This document shows, piece by piece, positions 1-12,389 of a stretch of DNA of 64,000 nucleotides. The notes under the pieces are model-generated. The model was not told where the DNA came from. It saw nothing but the letters and a program-made list of their open reading frames with translations, and ran no database searches. The stretch is from Canna indica (Eukaryota; Streptophyta; Magnoliopsida; Zingiberales; Cannaceae), in NCBI GenBank assembly GCA_034359265.1, contig CP136897.1, forward strand, positions 37,249,501 through 37,313,500. The letters run 5' to 3'. Numbering within the stretch: position 1 is the stretch's first letter; the number at the start of each line of letters is the position of its first letter. The position numbers and the translations under genes were made by a program.

Positions 1-153
1 ATTTTTCGTTTAAAACGGGCGTAACTCCGTTCATTATTGTCCGATTTCAGCTTTTCACGAGGCGCTGAAAGGCACGCGAAGAGACGAAGAAAATGACCCC
101 GAGTTGTCCCTCGGACGCTCACCCTTATTAGCCGACGATCAAAAGTGCATGAC

Positions 154-271
154 CGGTGCGATCATACTAGCACTAACGCACCGGATCCCATCTGAACTCC
201 GAAGTTAAGCGTGCGTGGGCGAGAGTAGTACTAGGATGGGTGACCCCTGGGAAGTCCTCGTGCTGCACTTG
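154..271 (+). rRNA. 5S rRNA: 5S rRNA, group D
   Basis: Structural RNA of the large ribosomal subunit. Start is set by ...GTGCATGAC before the CGGTGCGATC variant of the 5' end; the 3' end pairs with it to form helix I. Group D variants only: G1C weakens helix I, one C is lost in the Box C/91-95 run, and the terminator reads CTTGTTTTTTT. First complete copy of the window. Confidence 0.95.
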
Positions 272-636
272 TTTTTTTACTACCTATTTGCTTGCACGAC
301 GAGATCATTTTTTTACCAATCTTTCTAAACAAACGTTAAGGACGGACGACGTCGTCGTCATAAATCTTCGCTGTCGATTGCCCGCGCGGGGCCCGCCGCA
401 ACCTCTACGGCCGGCTCGATTGACCAACCGACCCGAAAAATTAAAATTTGTAAATAAATAAGAAAAATAACATTTCAATTATTATTTTTCGTTTAAAACG
501 GGCGTAACTCCGTGCATTATTGTCCGATTTCAGCTTTTCACGTGGTGCTGAAAGGCACGCGAAGAGACGAAGAAAATGACCCCGAGTTGTCCCTCGGATG
601 CTCACCCTTATTAGCCGACGATCAGAAGTGCATGAC

Positions 637-755
637 GGGTGCGATCATACTAGCACTAACGCACCGGATCCCATCAGAACTCCGAAGTTAAGGGTGCTTG
701 GGCGAGAGTAGTACTAGGATGGGTGACCCCTTGGGAAGTCCTTGCGTTGCACCTT
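637..755 (+). rRNA. 5S rRNA: 5S rRNA, group B
   Basis: Group B plus C107T. C57G lies in Box A. Confidence 0.97.
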
Positions 756-1121
756 TTTTTTTACTACCTATTTGATTGCACGACGAGATCATTTTTTTTA
801 CCAATCTTTCTAACCAAACGTTAAGGACGGACGACGTCGTCGCCATAAATCTTGGTTGTCGATCGCCCGCGCGGGGCCCGCCGCAACCTCTACTGCCGGC
901 TCGATCGATCAATCGACCCGAAAAATTAAAATTTGTAAATAAATAAGAAAAATAACATTTCAATTATTATTTTTCGTTTAAAACGGGCGTAACTCCGTGC
1001 ATTATTGTCCGATTTCAGCTTTTCACGTGGCGCTGAAAGGCGCGCGAAGGGACGAAGAAAATGACCCTGAGCTGTCCCTCGGACGCTCACCCTTATTAGC
1101 CGACGATCAAAAGTGCATGAT

Positions 1122-1240
1122 GGGTGCGATCATAGCAACACTAACGCACCGGATCCCTTCAAAAATCCGAAGTTAAGCGTGCTTGGGCGAGAGTAGTACT
1201 AGGATGGGTGACCCCCTGGGAAGTCCTCGTGTTGCACCTT
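1122..1240 (+). rRNA. 5S rRNA: 5S rRNA, group E
   Basis: Group E plus G17A. C14G loses the C14:G65 pair closing helix II. Confidence 0.97.
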
Positions 1241-1605
1241 TTTTTTTACTACCTATTTGATTCCACGACGAGATCATTTTTTTTACCAATCTTTCGAACC
1301 AAACGTTAAGGACGGACGACGTCGTCGCCATAAAATTTGGCTATCGATCGCCCGCGCGTGGCCCGCCGCATCCTCTACGGCCGGCTCGATCTACTAACCG
1401 ACCCGAAAAATTAAAATTTGTAAATAAATAAGAAAAATAACATTTAATTAAAATTTTTCGTTTAAAACGGGCGTAAGTCCGTGCATTACTGTCCGATTTT
1501 AGCTTTTCACGTGGCGCTGAAAGGCGCGCGAAGAGATGAAGAAAATGACCCCCGAACTCTCCCTCGGACGCTCACCTTATTAGCCGACGATCAGAAGTGC
1601 ATATC

Positions 1606-1724
1606 GAGTGCGATCATACCAGCACTAACGCACCGGATCCCATCAGAACTCCGAAGTTAAGCGTGCATGGGCGAGAATAGTACTAGGATGTGTGACCCTT
1701 TCGGAAGTCCTCGTGTTGCACCTT
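1606..1724 (+). rRNA. 5S rRNA: 5S rRNA, group F
   Basis: Group F plus G72A, C94T and G97C. G86T lies in Box C. Confidence 0.96.
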
Positions 1725-2090
1725 TTTTTTTACTACCTATTTGATTGCACGACGAGATCATTTTTTTTACCAATCTTTCTAACCAAACGTTAAGAACGGA
1801 CGACGTCGTCACAATAAATCTTGGCAGTCGATCGCCCGCGCGGGGCCCGCCGCAACCTCTACTGCCGGCTCGATCGACCAACCGACCCGAAAAATTAAAA
1901 TTTGTAAATAAATAAGAAAAATAACATTTCAATTATTATTTTTCGTTTAAAACGGGCGTAACTCCGTTCATTATTGTCCGATTTCAGCTTTTCACGAGGC
2001 GCTGAAAGGCACGCGAAGAGACGAAGAAAATGACCCCGAGTTGTCCCTCGGACGCTCACCCTTATTAGCCGACGATCAAAAGTGCATGAC

Positions 2091-2208
2091 CGGTGCGATC
2101 ATACTAGCACTAACGCACCGGATCCCATTTGAACTCCGAAGTTAAGCATGCGTGGGCGAGAGTAGTACTAGGATGGGTGACCCCTGGGAAGTCCTCGTGC
2201 TGCACTTG
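2091..2208 (+). rRNA. 5S rRNA: 5S rRNA, group D
   Basis: Group D plus C39T and G58A; 1,937 bp (four units) after the group D copy at 154. Confidence 0.95.
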
Positions 2209-2573
2209 TTTTTTTACTACCTATTTGATTGCACGACGAGATCATTTTTTTACCAATCTTTCTAACCAAACGTTAAGGACGGACGACGTCGTCGTCATAA
2301 ATCTTGGCTGTCGATTGCCCGCGCGGGGCCCGCCGCAACCTCTACGGCCGGCTCGATCGACCAACCGACCTGAAAAATTAAAATTTGTAAATAAATAAGA
2401 AAAATAACATTTCAATTATTATTTTTCGTTTAAAACGGGCGTAACTCCGTGCATTATTGTCCGATTTCAGCTTTTCACGTGGCGCTGAATGGCACGCGAA
2501 GAGACGAAGAAAATGACCCCGAGTTGTCCCTCGGACGCTCACCCTTATTAGCCGACGATCAGAAGTGCATGAC

Positions 2574-2692
2574 GGGTGCGATCATACTAGCACTAACGCA
2601 CCGGATCCCATAAGAACTCCGAAGTTAAGCGTGCTTGCGCGAGAGTGGTACTAGGATGGGTGACCCCTTGGGAAGTCCTCGCGTTGCACCTT
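2574..2692 (+). rRNA. 5S rRNA: 5S rRNA, group C1
   Basis: Group C1 plus C39A. Confidence 0.97.
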
Positions 2693-3059
2693 TTTTTTTA
2701 CTACCTATTTGATTGCACGACGAGATCATTTTTTTTACCAATCTTTCTAACCAAACATTAAGGACGGACGACATCGTCGCCATAAAATTTGGCTGTCGAT
2801 CGCCCGCGCGGGGCCCGCCGCAACCTCTACGGCCGGCTATATCGACCAACCGACCCGAAAAATTAAAATTTGTAAATAAATAAGAAAAATAACATTTCAA
2901 TTATTATTTTTCGTTTGAGACGGGCGTAACTCGGTGCATTATTGTCCGATTTCAGCTTTTCACGTGGCGCTGAAAGGTGCGCAAAGAGACGAAGAAAATG
3001 ACCCTCGAACTCTCCCTCGGACGCTCACCCTTATTAGCCGACAATCAAAAGTGCATGAC

Positions 3060-3178
3060 CGGTGCGATCATACTAGCACTAACGCACCGGATCCCATCAG
3101 AACTCCGAAGTTAAGGGTGCTTGGGCGAGAGTAGTACTAGGATGGGTGACCCCTTGGGAAGTCCTCGCGTTGCACCTT
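3060..3178 (+). rRNA. 5S rRNA: 5S rRNA, group B
   Basis: Group B plus G1C (ACCGGTGCG start). Confidence 0.97.
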
Positions 3179-3545
3179 TTTTTTTACTACCTATTTGATT
3201 GCACGACGAGATCATTTTTTTTACCAATCTTTCTAACCAAACGTTAAGGACGGACGACATCGTCGCCATAAAATTTGGCTGTCGATCGCCCGCGCGGGGT
3301 CCGCCGCAACCTCTACGGCCGGCTCGATCGACCAACCGACCCAAAAAATTAAAATTTGTAAATAAATAAGAAAAATAACATTTCAATTATTATTTTTCAT
3401 TTAAAACGGGCGTAACTCCGTGCATTATTGTCCGATTTTAGCTTTTCACGTGGCGCTGAAAGGTGCGCAAAGAGACGAAGAAAATGACCCCCGAACTCTC
3501 CCTCGGACGCTCACCCTTATTAGACGACAATCAAAAGTGCATGAC

Positions 3546-3664
3546 GGGCGCGATCATACTAGCACTAACGCACCGGATCCCATCAGAACTCCGAAGTTAA
3601 GGGTGCTTGGGCGAGAGTAGTACTAGGATGGGTGACCCCTTGGGAAGTCCTCGCGTTGCACCTT
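3546..3664 (+). rRNA. 5S rRNA: 5S rRNA, group B
   Basis: Group B plus T4C (GGGCGCG start). The next unit is nearly identical. Confidence 0.97.
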
Positions 3665-4031
3665 TTTTTTTACTACCTATTTGATTGCACGACGAGATCA
3701 TTTTTTTTACCAATCTTTCTATCCAAACGTTAAGGACGGACGACATCGTCGCCATAAAATTTGGCTGTCGATCGCCCGCGCGGGGTCCGCCGCAACCTCT
3801 ACGGCCGGCTCGATCGACCAACCGACCCAAAAAATTAAAATTTGTAAATAAATAAGAAAAATAACATTTCAATTATTATTTTTCATTTAAAACGGGCGTA
3901 ACTCCGTGCATTATTGTCCGATTTTAGCTTTTCACGTGGCGCTGAAAGGTGCGCAAAGAGACGAAGAAAATGACCCCCGAACTCTCCCTCGGACGCTCAC
4001 CCTTATTAGCCGACAATCAAAAGTGCATGAC

Positions 4032-4150
4032 GGGCGCGATCATACTAGCACTAACGCACCGGATCCCATCAGAACTCCGAAGTTAAGGGTGCTTGGGCGA
4101 GAGTAGTACTAGGATGGGTGACCCCTAGGGAAGTCCTCGCGTTGCACCTT
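4032..4150 (+). rRNA. 5S rRNA: 5S rRNA, group B
   Basis: Group B plus T4C and T96A. Confidence 0.97.
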
Positions 4151-4516
4151 TTTTTTTACTACCTATTTGATTGCACGACGAGATCATTTTTTTTACCAAT
4201 CTTTCTAACCAAACGTTAAGGACGGACGACGTCGTCGCCATAAATCTTGGCTGTCGATCGCCCGCGCGGGGCCCGCCGCAACCTCTACTGCCGGCTCGAT
4301 CGACCAACCGACCCAAAAAATTAAAATTTGTAAATAAATAAGAAAAATAACATTTCAATTATTATTTTTCGTTTGAGACGGGCGTAACTCCGTGCATTAT
4401 TGTCCGATTTCAGCTTTTCTCGAGGCGCTGAAAGGCACGCGAAGGGACGCAGAAAATGACCCCGAGTTGTCCCTCGGACGCTCACCCTTATTAGCCGACA
4501 ATCAAAAGTGCATGAC

Positions 4517-4635
4517 GGGTGCGATCATACTAGCACTAACGCACCGGATCCCATCAGAACTCCGAAGTTAAGGGTGCTTGGGCGAGAGTAGTACTAGGAT
4601 GGGTGACCCCTTGGGAAGTCCTCGCGTTGCACCTT
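4517..4635 (+). rRNA. 5S rRNA: 5S rRNA, group B
   Basis: Plain group B sequence, no further change seen. Confidence 0.97.
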
Positions 4636-5001
4636 TTTTTTTACTACCTATTTGATTGCACGACGAGATCATTTTTTTTACCAATCTTTCTAACCAAACG
4701 TTAAGGACGGACGACGTCGTCGCCATAAATCTTGGCTGTCGATCGCCCGCGCGCGCCCCGCCGCAACCTCTACTGTCGGCTCGATCGATCAACCGACCTG
4801 AAAAATTAAAATTTCTAAATAAATAAGAAAAATAACATTTCAATTATTATTTTTCGTTTATAACGGGCGTAACTCCGTGCATTATTGTCCGATTTCAGCT
4901 TTTCACGAGGTGCTGAAAGGCACGCGAAGAGACGATGAAAATGACCTCGTGTTGTCCCTCGGACGCTCACCCTTATTAGCCGACGATCAAAAGTGCATGA
5001 C

Positions 5002-5120
5002 GGGTGCGATCATACTAGCACTAACGCTCCGGATCCCATCAGAACTCCGAAGTTAAGCGTGCTTGCGCGAGAGTGGTACTAGGATGGGTGAGCCCTTGGG
5101 AAGTCCTCGCGTTGCCCCTT
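5002..5120 (+). rRNA. 5S rRNA: 5S rRNA, group C1
   Basis: Group C1 plus A27T, C91G (Box C) and A115C. Confidence 0.96.
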
Positions 5121-5487
5121 TTTTTTTAATACCTATTTGATTGCACGACGAGATCATTTTTTTTACCAATCTTTCTAACCAAACGTTAAGGACGGACGAT
5201 ATCGTCGCCATAAAATTTGGCTGTCGATCGCCCGCGCGGGGCCCGCCGCAACCTCTACGGCCAGTTCGATCGACCAATCGACCCGAAAAATTAAAATTTG
5301 TAAATAAATAAGAAAAATAAAATTTCAATTATTATTTTTCATTTAAAACGGGCGTAACTCCGTGCATTATTGTCCGATTTCAGCTTTTCACGTGGTGCTG
5401 AAAGGCGCGCAAAGAGACACAGAAAATGACCCCCGAACTCTCCCTCGGACGCTCACCCTTATTAGCCGACGATCAGAAGTGCATATC

Positions 5488-5606
5488 GGGTGTGATCATA
5501 CCAGCACTAACGCACCGGATCCCATCAGAACTCCGAAGTTAAGGGTGCTTGGGCGAGAGTAGTACTAGGATGGGTGACCCCTTGGGAAGTCCTCGCGTTG
5601 CACCTT
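5488..5606 (+). rRNA. 5S rRNA: 5S rRNA, group M
   Basis: Plain group M: C6T turns the helix I pair into U:G. Confidence 0.97.
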
Positions 5607-5973
5607 TTTTTTTAATACCTATTTGATTGCACGACGAGATCATTTTTTTTACCAATCTTTCTAACCAAACGTTAAGGACGGACGACATCGTCGCCATAAA
5701 ATTTGTCTGTCGATCGCCCGCGCGGGGCCCGCCGCAACCTCTACGGCCAGTTCGATCGACCAATCGACCCGAAAAATTAAAATTTGTAAATAAATAAGAA
5801 AAATAAAATTTCAATTATTATTTTTCGTTTAAAACGGGCGTAACTCCGTGCATTATTGTCCGATTTCAGCTTTTCACGTGGTGCTGAAAGGCGCGCAAAG
5901 AGACACAGAAAATGACCCCCGAACTCTCCCTCGGACGCTCACCCTTATTAGCCGACGATCAGAAGTGCATATC

Positions 5974-6092
5974 GGGTGTGATCATACCAGCACTAACGCA
6001 CCGGATCCCATCAAAACTCCGAAGTTAAGCGTGCTTGGGCGAGAGTAGTACTAGGATTGGTGACCCCCTGGGAAGTCCTCGTGTTGCACCTT
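5974..6092 (+). rRNA. 5S rRNA: 5S rRNA, ungrouped
   Basis: C6T, G41A, G85T (Box C). Terminator interrupted as CTTGTTTTTTAC. Confidence 0.97.
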
Positions 6093-6458
6093 GTTTTTTA
6101 CTACCTATTTGATTGCACGACGAGATCATTTTTTTTACCAATCTTTCTAACCAAACGTTAAGGACGGACGATGTCGTCGCCATAAATCTTGGCTATCGAT
6201 CGCCCGCGCGGGGCCCGCCGCAACCTCTACTGCAGGCTCGATCGACCAACCGACCCGAAAAATGAAAATTTGTAAATAAATAAGAAAAATAACATTTCAA
6301 TTATTATTTTTCGTTTAAAACGGGCGTAACTCCGTGCATTATTGTCCGATTTCAGCTTTTCATGTGGCGCTGAAAGGCGCGCGAAGGGACGAAGAAAATG
6401 ACCCTGAGCTGTCCCTCGGACGCTCACCCTTATTAGCCGACGATCAGAAGTGCATGAT

Positions 6459-6577
6459 GGGTGCGATCATAGCAGCACTAACGCACCGGATCCCTTCAAA
6501 AATCCGAAGTTAAGCGTGCTTGGGCGAGAGTAGTACTAGGATGGGTGACCCCCTGGGAAGTCCTCGTGTTGCACCTA
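6459..6577 (+). rRNA. 5S rRNA: 5S rRNA, group E
   Basis: Plain group E. Terminator region CTATTTTTTT. Confidence 0.97.
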
Positions 6578-6942
6578 TTTTTTTACTACCTATTTGATTC
6601 CACGACGAGATCATTTTTTTTACCGATCTTTCGAACCAAACGTTAAGGACGGACGACGTCGTCGCCATAAAATTTGGCTATCGATGGCCCGCGCGGGGCC
6701 CGCCGCAACCTCTACGGCCGGCTCGATCGACTAACCGACCCGAAAAATTAAAATTTGAAAATAAATAAGTAAAATAACATTTAATTATTATTTTTCATTT
6801 AAAACGGGCATAAGTCCGTGCATTACTGTCCGATTTTAGCTTTTCACGTGGCGCTGAAAGGCGCGCGAAGAGACGAAGAAAATGACCCCCGAACTCTCCA
6901 TCGGACGCTCACCTAATTAGCCGACGATCAGAAGTGCATATC

Positions 6943-7061
6943 GAGTGCGATCATACCAGCACTAACGCACCGGATCCCATGAGAACTCCGAAGTTAAGCG
7001 TGCATGGGCGAGAGTAGTACTAGGATGTGTGACCCCTTGGGAAGTCCTCGTGTTGCACCTT
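6943..7061 (+). rRNA. 5S rRNA: 5S rRNA, group F
   Basis: Group F plus C39G. Confidence 0.97.
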
Positions 7062-7427
7062 TTTTTTTACTACCTATTTGATTGCACGACGAGATCATTT
7101 TTTTTACCAATCTTTCTAACCAAACGTTAAGAACGGACGACGTCGTCGCAATAAATCTTGGCTGTCGATCGCCCGCGCGGGGCCCGCCGCAACCTCTACT
7201 GCTGGCTCGATCGACTAACCGACCCGAAAAATTAAAATTTGTAAATAAATAAGAAAAATAACATTTCAATTATTATTTTTCGTTTAAAACTGGCGTAACT
7301 CCGTGCATTATTGTCCGATTTCAGCTTTTCACGAGGCGCTGAAAGGCACGCGAAGAGACGAAGAAAATGACCCCGAGTTGTCCCTCGGACGCTCACCCAT
7401 ATTAGCCGACGATCAAAACTGCATGAC

Positions 7428-7546
7428 GGGTGCGATCATACTAGCACTAACGCACCGGATCCCATCAGAACTCCGAAGTTTAGGGTGCTTGGGCGAGAGT
7501 AGTACTAGGATGGGTGACCCCTCGGGAAGTCCTCGCGTTGCACCTT
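7428..7546 (+). rRNA. 5S rRNA: 5S rRNA, group B
   Basis: Group B plus A54T (Box A) and T96C. Confidence 0.97.
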
Positions 7547-7913
7547 TTTTTTTACTACCTATTTGATTGCACGACGAGATCATTTTTTTTACCAATCTTT
7601 CTAACCAAACGTTAAGGACGGACGACGTCGTCGCCATAAATCTTGGCTGTCGATCGCCCGCGCGGGGCCCGCCGCAACCTCTACGGCGGGCTCGATCGAC
7701 CAACCGACCCGAAAAATTAAAATTTGTAAATAAAAAAGAAAAATAACATTTCAATTATTATTTTTCATTTAAAACGGGCGTAACTCCGTGCATTATTGTC
7801 CGATTTCAGCTTTTCACGTGGCGCTGAAAGGCGCGCAAAGAGACGAAGAAAATGACCCCTGAACTCTCCCTCGGAGGCTCACCCTTATTAGCCGACGATC
7901 AGAAGTGCATATC

Positions 7914-8032
7914 GGGTGTGATCATACCAGCACTAACGCACCGGATCCCATCAGAACTCCGAAGTTAAGGGTGCTTGGGCGAGAGTAGTACTAGGATGGG
8001 TGACCCCTTGGGAAGTCCTCGCGTTGCACCTT
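7914..8032 (+). rRNA. 5S rRNA: 5S rRNA, group M
   Basis: Plain group M. Leader has GGAGGCTCACCC. Confidence 0.97.
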
Positions 8033-8398
8033 TTTTTTTACTACCTATTTGATTGCACGACGAGATCATTTTTTTTACCAATCTTTCTAACCAAACGTTA
8101 AGGACGGACGACGTCGTCGCCATAAATCTTGGGTGTCGATCGCCCGCGCGGGGCCCGCCAAAACCTCTACTGCCGGCTCGATCGACCAACCGACCCGAAG
8201 AATTAAAATTTGTAAATAAATAAGAAAAATAACATTTCAATTATTATTTTTCGTTTAAAACGGGCGTAACTCCGTGCATTATTGTCCGATTTCAGCTTTT
8301 CTCGTGGCGCTGAAAGGCACGCGAACAGACGAAGAAAATGACCCTGAGCTGTCCCTCGGACGCTCACCCTTATTAGCCGATGATCAGAAGTGCATGAC

Positions 8399-8517
8399 GG
8401 GTGCGATCATAGCAGCACTAACGCACCGGATCCCATCAAAACTCCGAAGTTAAGCGTGCTTGGGCGAGAGTAGTACTAGGATGGGTGACCCCCTGGGAAG
8501 TCCTCGTGTTGCACCTT
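8399..8517 (+). rRNA. 5S rRNA: 5S rRNA, ungrouped
   Basis: C14G and G41A. The following spacer lacks 11 bp between two CCCGC repeats (near 8,630), giving a 474-bp unit. Confidence 0.97.
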
Positions 8518-8872
8518 TTTTTTTAATACCAATTTGATTGCACGACGAGATCATTTTTTTTACCAATCTCTCTAACCAAACGTTAAGGACGGACGACGTC
8601 GTCGCCATAAAATTTGGCTGTCGATCGCCCGCCGCAACCTCCACGGCCGGCTCGATCGACCAACCGACCCGAAAAATTAAAATTTGTAAACAAATAAAAA
8701 AAATAACATTTCAATTATTATTTCTCGTTTAAAACGGGTGTAACTCCGTGTATTATTGTCCGATTTTAGCTTTTCACGTGGCGCTGAAAGGCACGGGAAG
8801 TGTTGAAGAAAATGACCCCGAGTTGTCCCTCGGACGCTCACCCATATTAGCCGACGATCAAAAGTGCATGAC

Positions 8873-8991
8873 GGGTGCGATCATACTAGCACTAACGCAC
8901 CGGATCCTATCAGAACTCCGAAGTTAAGGGTGCTTGGGCGAGAGTAGTACTAGGATGGGTGACCCCTCGGGAAGTCCTCGCGTTGCACCTT
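8873..8991 (+). rRNA. 5S rRNA: 5S rRNA, group B
   Basis: Group B plus C36T and T96C. The leader has GTGTTGAAG in place of GAGACGAAG. Confidence 0.97.
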
Positions 8992-9357
8992 TTTTTTTAC
9001 TACCTATTTGATTGCACGACGAGATCATTTTTATTACCAATCTTTCTAACCAAACGTTAAGGACGGACGACGTCGTCGCCATAAATCTTGGCCGTCGATC
9101 GCCCGCGCGGGGCCCGCCGCAACCTCTACTGCATGCTCGATCGACCAACCGACCCGAAAAATTAAAATTTGTAAATAAATAAGAAAAATAACATTTCAAT
9201 TATTATTTTTCGTTTAAAACGGGCGTAACTCCGTGCATTATTGTCCGATTTCAGCTTTTCACGAGGCGCTGAAAGGCACGCGAAGAGATGAAGAAAATGA
9301 CCCCGAGTTGTCCCTCGGACGCTCACCCTAATTAGCCGACGATCAAAAGTGCATGAC

Positions 9358-9476
9358 GGGTGCGATCATACTAGCACTAACGCTCAAAATCCCATCAGAA
9401 CTCCGAAGTTAAGCGTGCTTGCGCGAGAGTGGTACTAGGATGGGTGACCCCTTGGGAACTCCTCTCGTTGCACCTT
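9358..9476 (+). rRNA. 5S rRNA: 5S rRNA, group C1
   Basis: Group C1 plus A27T, C29A, G30A, G31A (BamHI-type GGATCC lost), G102C and G108T. Probably impaired. Confidence 0.95.
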
Positions 9477-9843
9477 TTTTTTTACTACCTATTTCATTGC
9501 ACGACGAGATCATTTTTTTTACCAATCTTTCTAACCAAACGTTAAGGACGGACGCCATCGTCGCCATAAAATTTAGCTGTCGATCGCCCGCGCGGGGCCT
9601 GCCGCAACCTCTACGGCGGGCTCGATCGACCAACCGACCCGAAAAATTAAGATTTGTAAATAAATAAGAAAAATAACATTTCAATTATTATTTTTCATTT
9701 AAAACGGGCGTAACTCCGTGCATTATTGTCCGATTTCAGCTTTTCACGTGGCGCTGAAAGGCGCGCAAAGAGACGAAGAAAATGACCCCTGAACTCTCCC
9801 TCGGAGGCTCACCCTTATTAGCCGACGATCAAAAGTGCATATC

Positions 9844-9962
9844 GGGTGTGATCATACCAGCACTAACGCACCGGATCCCATCAGAACTCCGAAGTTAAGG
9901 GTGCTTGGGCGAGAGTAGTACTAGGATGGGTGACCCCTTGGGAAGTCCTCGCGTTGCACCTT
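9844..9962 (+). rRNA. 5S rRNA: 5S rRNA, group M
   Basis: Plain group M, as at 7,914. Confidence 0.97.
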
Positions 9963-10328
9963 TTTTTTTACTACCTATTTGATTGCACGACGAGATCATT
10001 TTTTTTACCAATCTTTCTAACCAAACGTTATGGACGGACGACGTCGTCGCCATAAATCTTGGGTGTCGATCGCCGGCGCGGGGCCCGCCGCAACCTCTAC
10101 TGCCGGCTCGATCGACCAACCGACCCGAAGAATTAAAATTTGTAAATAAATAAGAAAAATAACATTTCAATTATTATTTTTCGTTTAAAACGGGCGTAAC
10201 TCCGTGCATTATTGTCCGATTTCAGCTTTTCACGTGGCGCTGAAAGGCGCGCGAACAGACGAAGAAAATGACCCTGAGCTGTCCCTCGGACGCTCACCCT
10301 TATTAGCCGACTATCAGAAGTGCATGAT

Positions 10329-10447
10329 GGGTGCGATCATAGCAGCACTAACGCACCGGATCCCATCAAAACTCCGAAGTTAAGCGTGCTTGGGCGAGAG
10401 TAGTACTAGGATTGGTGACCCCCTGGGAAGTCCTCGTGTTGCACCTT
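10329..10447 (+). rRNA. 5S rRNA: 5S rRNA, ungrouped
   Basis: C14G, G41A, G85T; like 8,399 with a Box C change. Confidence 0.97.
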
Positions 10448-10814
10448 TTTTTTTACTACCTATTTGATTGCACGACGAGATCATTTTTTTTACCAATCTT
10501 TCTAACCAAACGTTAAGGACGGACGACGTCGTCGCCATAAAATTTATCTGTCGATCGCCCGCGCGGGGCCCTACGCAACCTCTACGGCCGGCTCGATCGA
10601 ACAACCAACCCGAAAAATTAAAATTTGTAAACAAATAAGAAAAATAACATTTCAATTATTATTGCTCGTTTAAAACGGGCGTAACTCCGTGCATTATTGT
10701 CCGATTTTAGCTTTTCACGTGGCGCTGAAAGGCACGGGAAGAGACGAAGAAAATGACCCCCGAACTCTCCCTCGGACGCTCACCCTTATTAGCCGACGTT
10801 CAGAAGTGCATATC

Positions 10815-10933
10815 GAGTGCGATCATACCAGCACTAACGCACCGGATCCCATCAGAACTCCAAAGTTAAGCGTGCATGGGCGAGAGTAGTACTAGGATAT
10901 GTGACCCCTTGGGAAGTCCTCGTGTTGCACCTT
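10815..10933 (+). rRNA. 5S rRNA: 5S rRNA, group F
   Basis: Group F plus G48A and G85A (GGATATGTGA in Box C). Confidence 0.96.
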
Positions 10934-11299
10934 TTTTTTTACTACCTATTTAATTGCACGACGAGATCATTTTTTTTACCAATCTTTCTAACCAAACGTT
11001 AAGGACGGACGACATCGTCGCCATAAAATTTGGCTATCGATCGCCCGCGCGGGGCCCGCCGCAACCTCTACGGCCGGCTAGATCGACCAATCGACCCAAA
11101 AAATTAAAATTTGTAAACAAATAAGATAAATAACATTTCAATTATTATTTTTCGTTTAAAATGGGCGTAACTCCGTGCATTATTGTCCGATTTTAGCTTT
11201 TCACGTGGCGCTGAAAGGCGCGCGAAGAGACGAAGAAAATGACCTTGAGTTGTCCCTCGGACGCTCACCCTTATTAGCCGACGATCAGAAGTGCATATC

Positions 11300-11418
11300 G
11301 GGTGCGATCATACCAGCACTAACGCACCTGATCCCATCAGTACTCAGAAGTTAAGCGTGCTTGGGCGAGAGTAGTACAAGGATGGGTGACCCCCTGGGAA
11401 GTCCTCGTGTTGCACCTT
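11300..11418 (+). rRNA. 5S rRNA: 5S rRNA, ungrouped
   Basis: G30T, A42T, C47A, T79A. Confidence 0.97.
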
Positions 11419-11784
11419 TTTTTTTACTACCTATTTGATTGCACGACGAGATCATTTTTTTTACCAATCTTTCTAACCAAACGTTAAGGACGAACGACGT
11501 CGTCGCCATAAAATTTGGCTGTCGATCGCCCGCGCGGGGCCCGCCGCAACCTCTAAGGCCGGCTCGATCGACCAACTGACCCGAAAAATTAAAATTTGTA
11601 AACAAATAAGATAAATAACATTTCAATTATTATTTTTCGTTTAAAACGGGCGTAACTCCGTGCATTATTGTCCGATTTTAGCTTTTCACGTGGCAATGAA
11701 AGGCGCGCGAAGAGACGAAGAAAATGACCTTGAGTTGTCCCTCGGACGCTCACCCTTATTAGCCGACGATGAGAAGTGCATATC

Positions 11785-11903
11785 GGGTGAGATCATACCA
11801 GCACTAACGCACCGGATCCCATCAGTAATCCGAAGTTAAGCGTGCTTGGGCGAGAGTAGTACTAGGATGGGTGAACCCCTGGGAAGTCCTCGTGTTGCAC
11901 CTT
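11785..11903 (+). rRNA. 5S rRNA: 5S rRNA, ungrouped
   Basis: C6A, A42T, C44A, C91A. C6A breaks helix I. Confidence 0.96.
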
Positions 11904-12270
11904 TTTTTTTACTACCTATTTGATTGCACGACGAGATCATTTTTTTTACCAATCTTTCTAACCAAACGTTAAGGACGGACGACGTCGTCGCCATAAAATT
12001 TGGCTGTCGATCGCCCGCGCGGGTCCCGCCGCAACCTCTACGGCCGGCTTGATCGACCGACCGACCCGAAAAATTAAAATTTGTAAATAAATAAGAAAAA
12101 TAACATTTCAATTATTATTTTTCATTTAAAACGGGCATAACCCCGTGCATTATTGTCCGATTTTAGCTTTTCATGTGGCGCTGAAAGGCGCGTGAAGAGA
12201 CGAAGAAGATGACCCCCGAACTCTCCCTCGGACGCTCACCCTTATTAGACGACGATCAGAAGTGCATATT

Positions 12271-12389
12271 GAGTGCGATCATAGCAGCACTAATGCACCG
12301 GATCCCATCAGAACTTCGAAGTTAAGCGTTCTTGGGCGAGAGTAGTACTAGGATGGGTGACCCTCCCGGAAGTCCTCGTGTTGAACTTG
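12271..12389 (+). rRNA. 5S rRNA: 5S rRNA, degenerate
   Basis: G2A, C14G, C24T, C46T, G60T, C94T, T96C, G97C, C114A, C117T. The unit is only 447 bp because the spacer has lost 11 bp (GC-rich) and about 27 bp (AT-rich). Probably non-functional. Confidence 0.93.

Noticed and set aside
688..963. Minus-strand reading frame of about 91 codons repeated once per unit (also in most other units)
   Set aside because: It starts in the AT-rich spacer, runs through the GC-rich spacer and ends antisense inside the 5S gene (stop formed by GTTAAG). It is open only because the repeat is conserved, breaks in many units, and has no codon-position signal or recognisable domain.
2934..3134. Plus-strand 66-codon frame starting at ATGs formed by GTGCATTATTG, repeated in many units
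   Set aside because: It covers the leader and the first half of the 5S gene, ends at TAG in GAGTAGTAC, and is disrupted by single-base indels between units; a by-product of the repeat.
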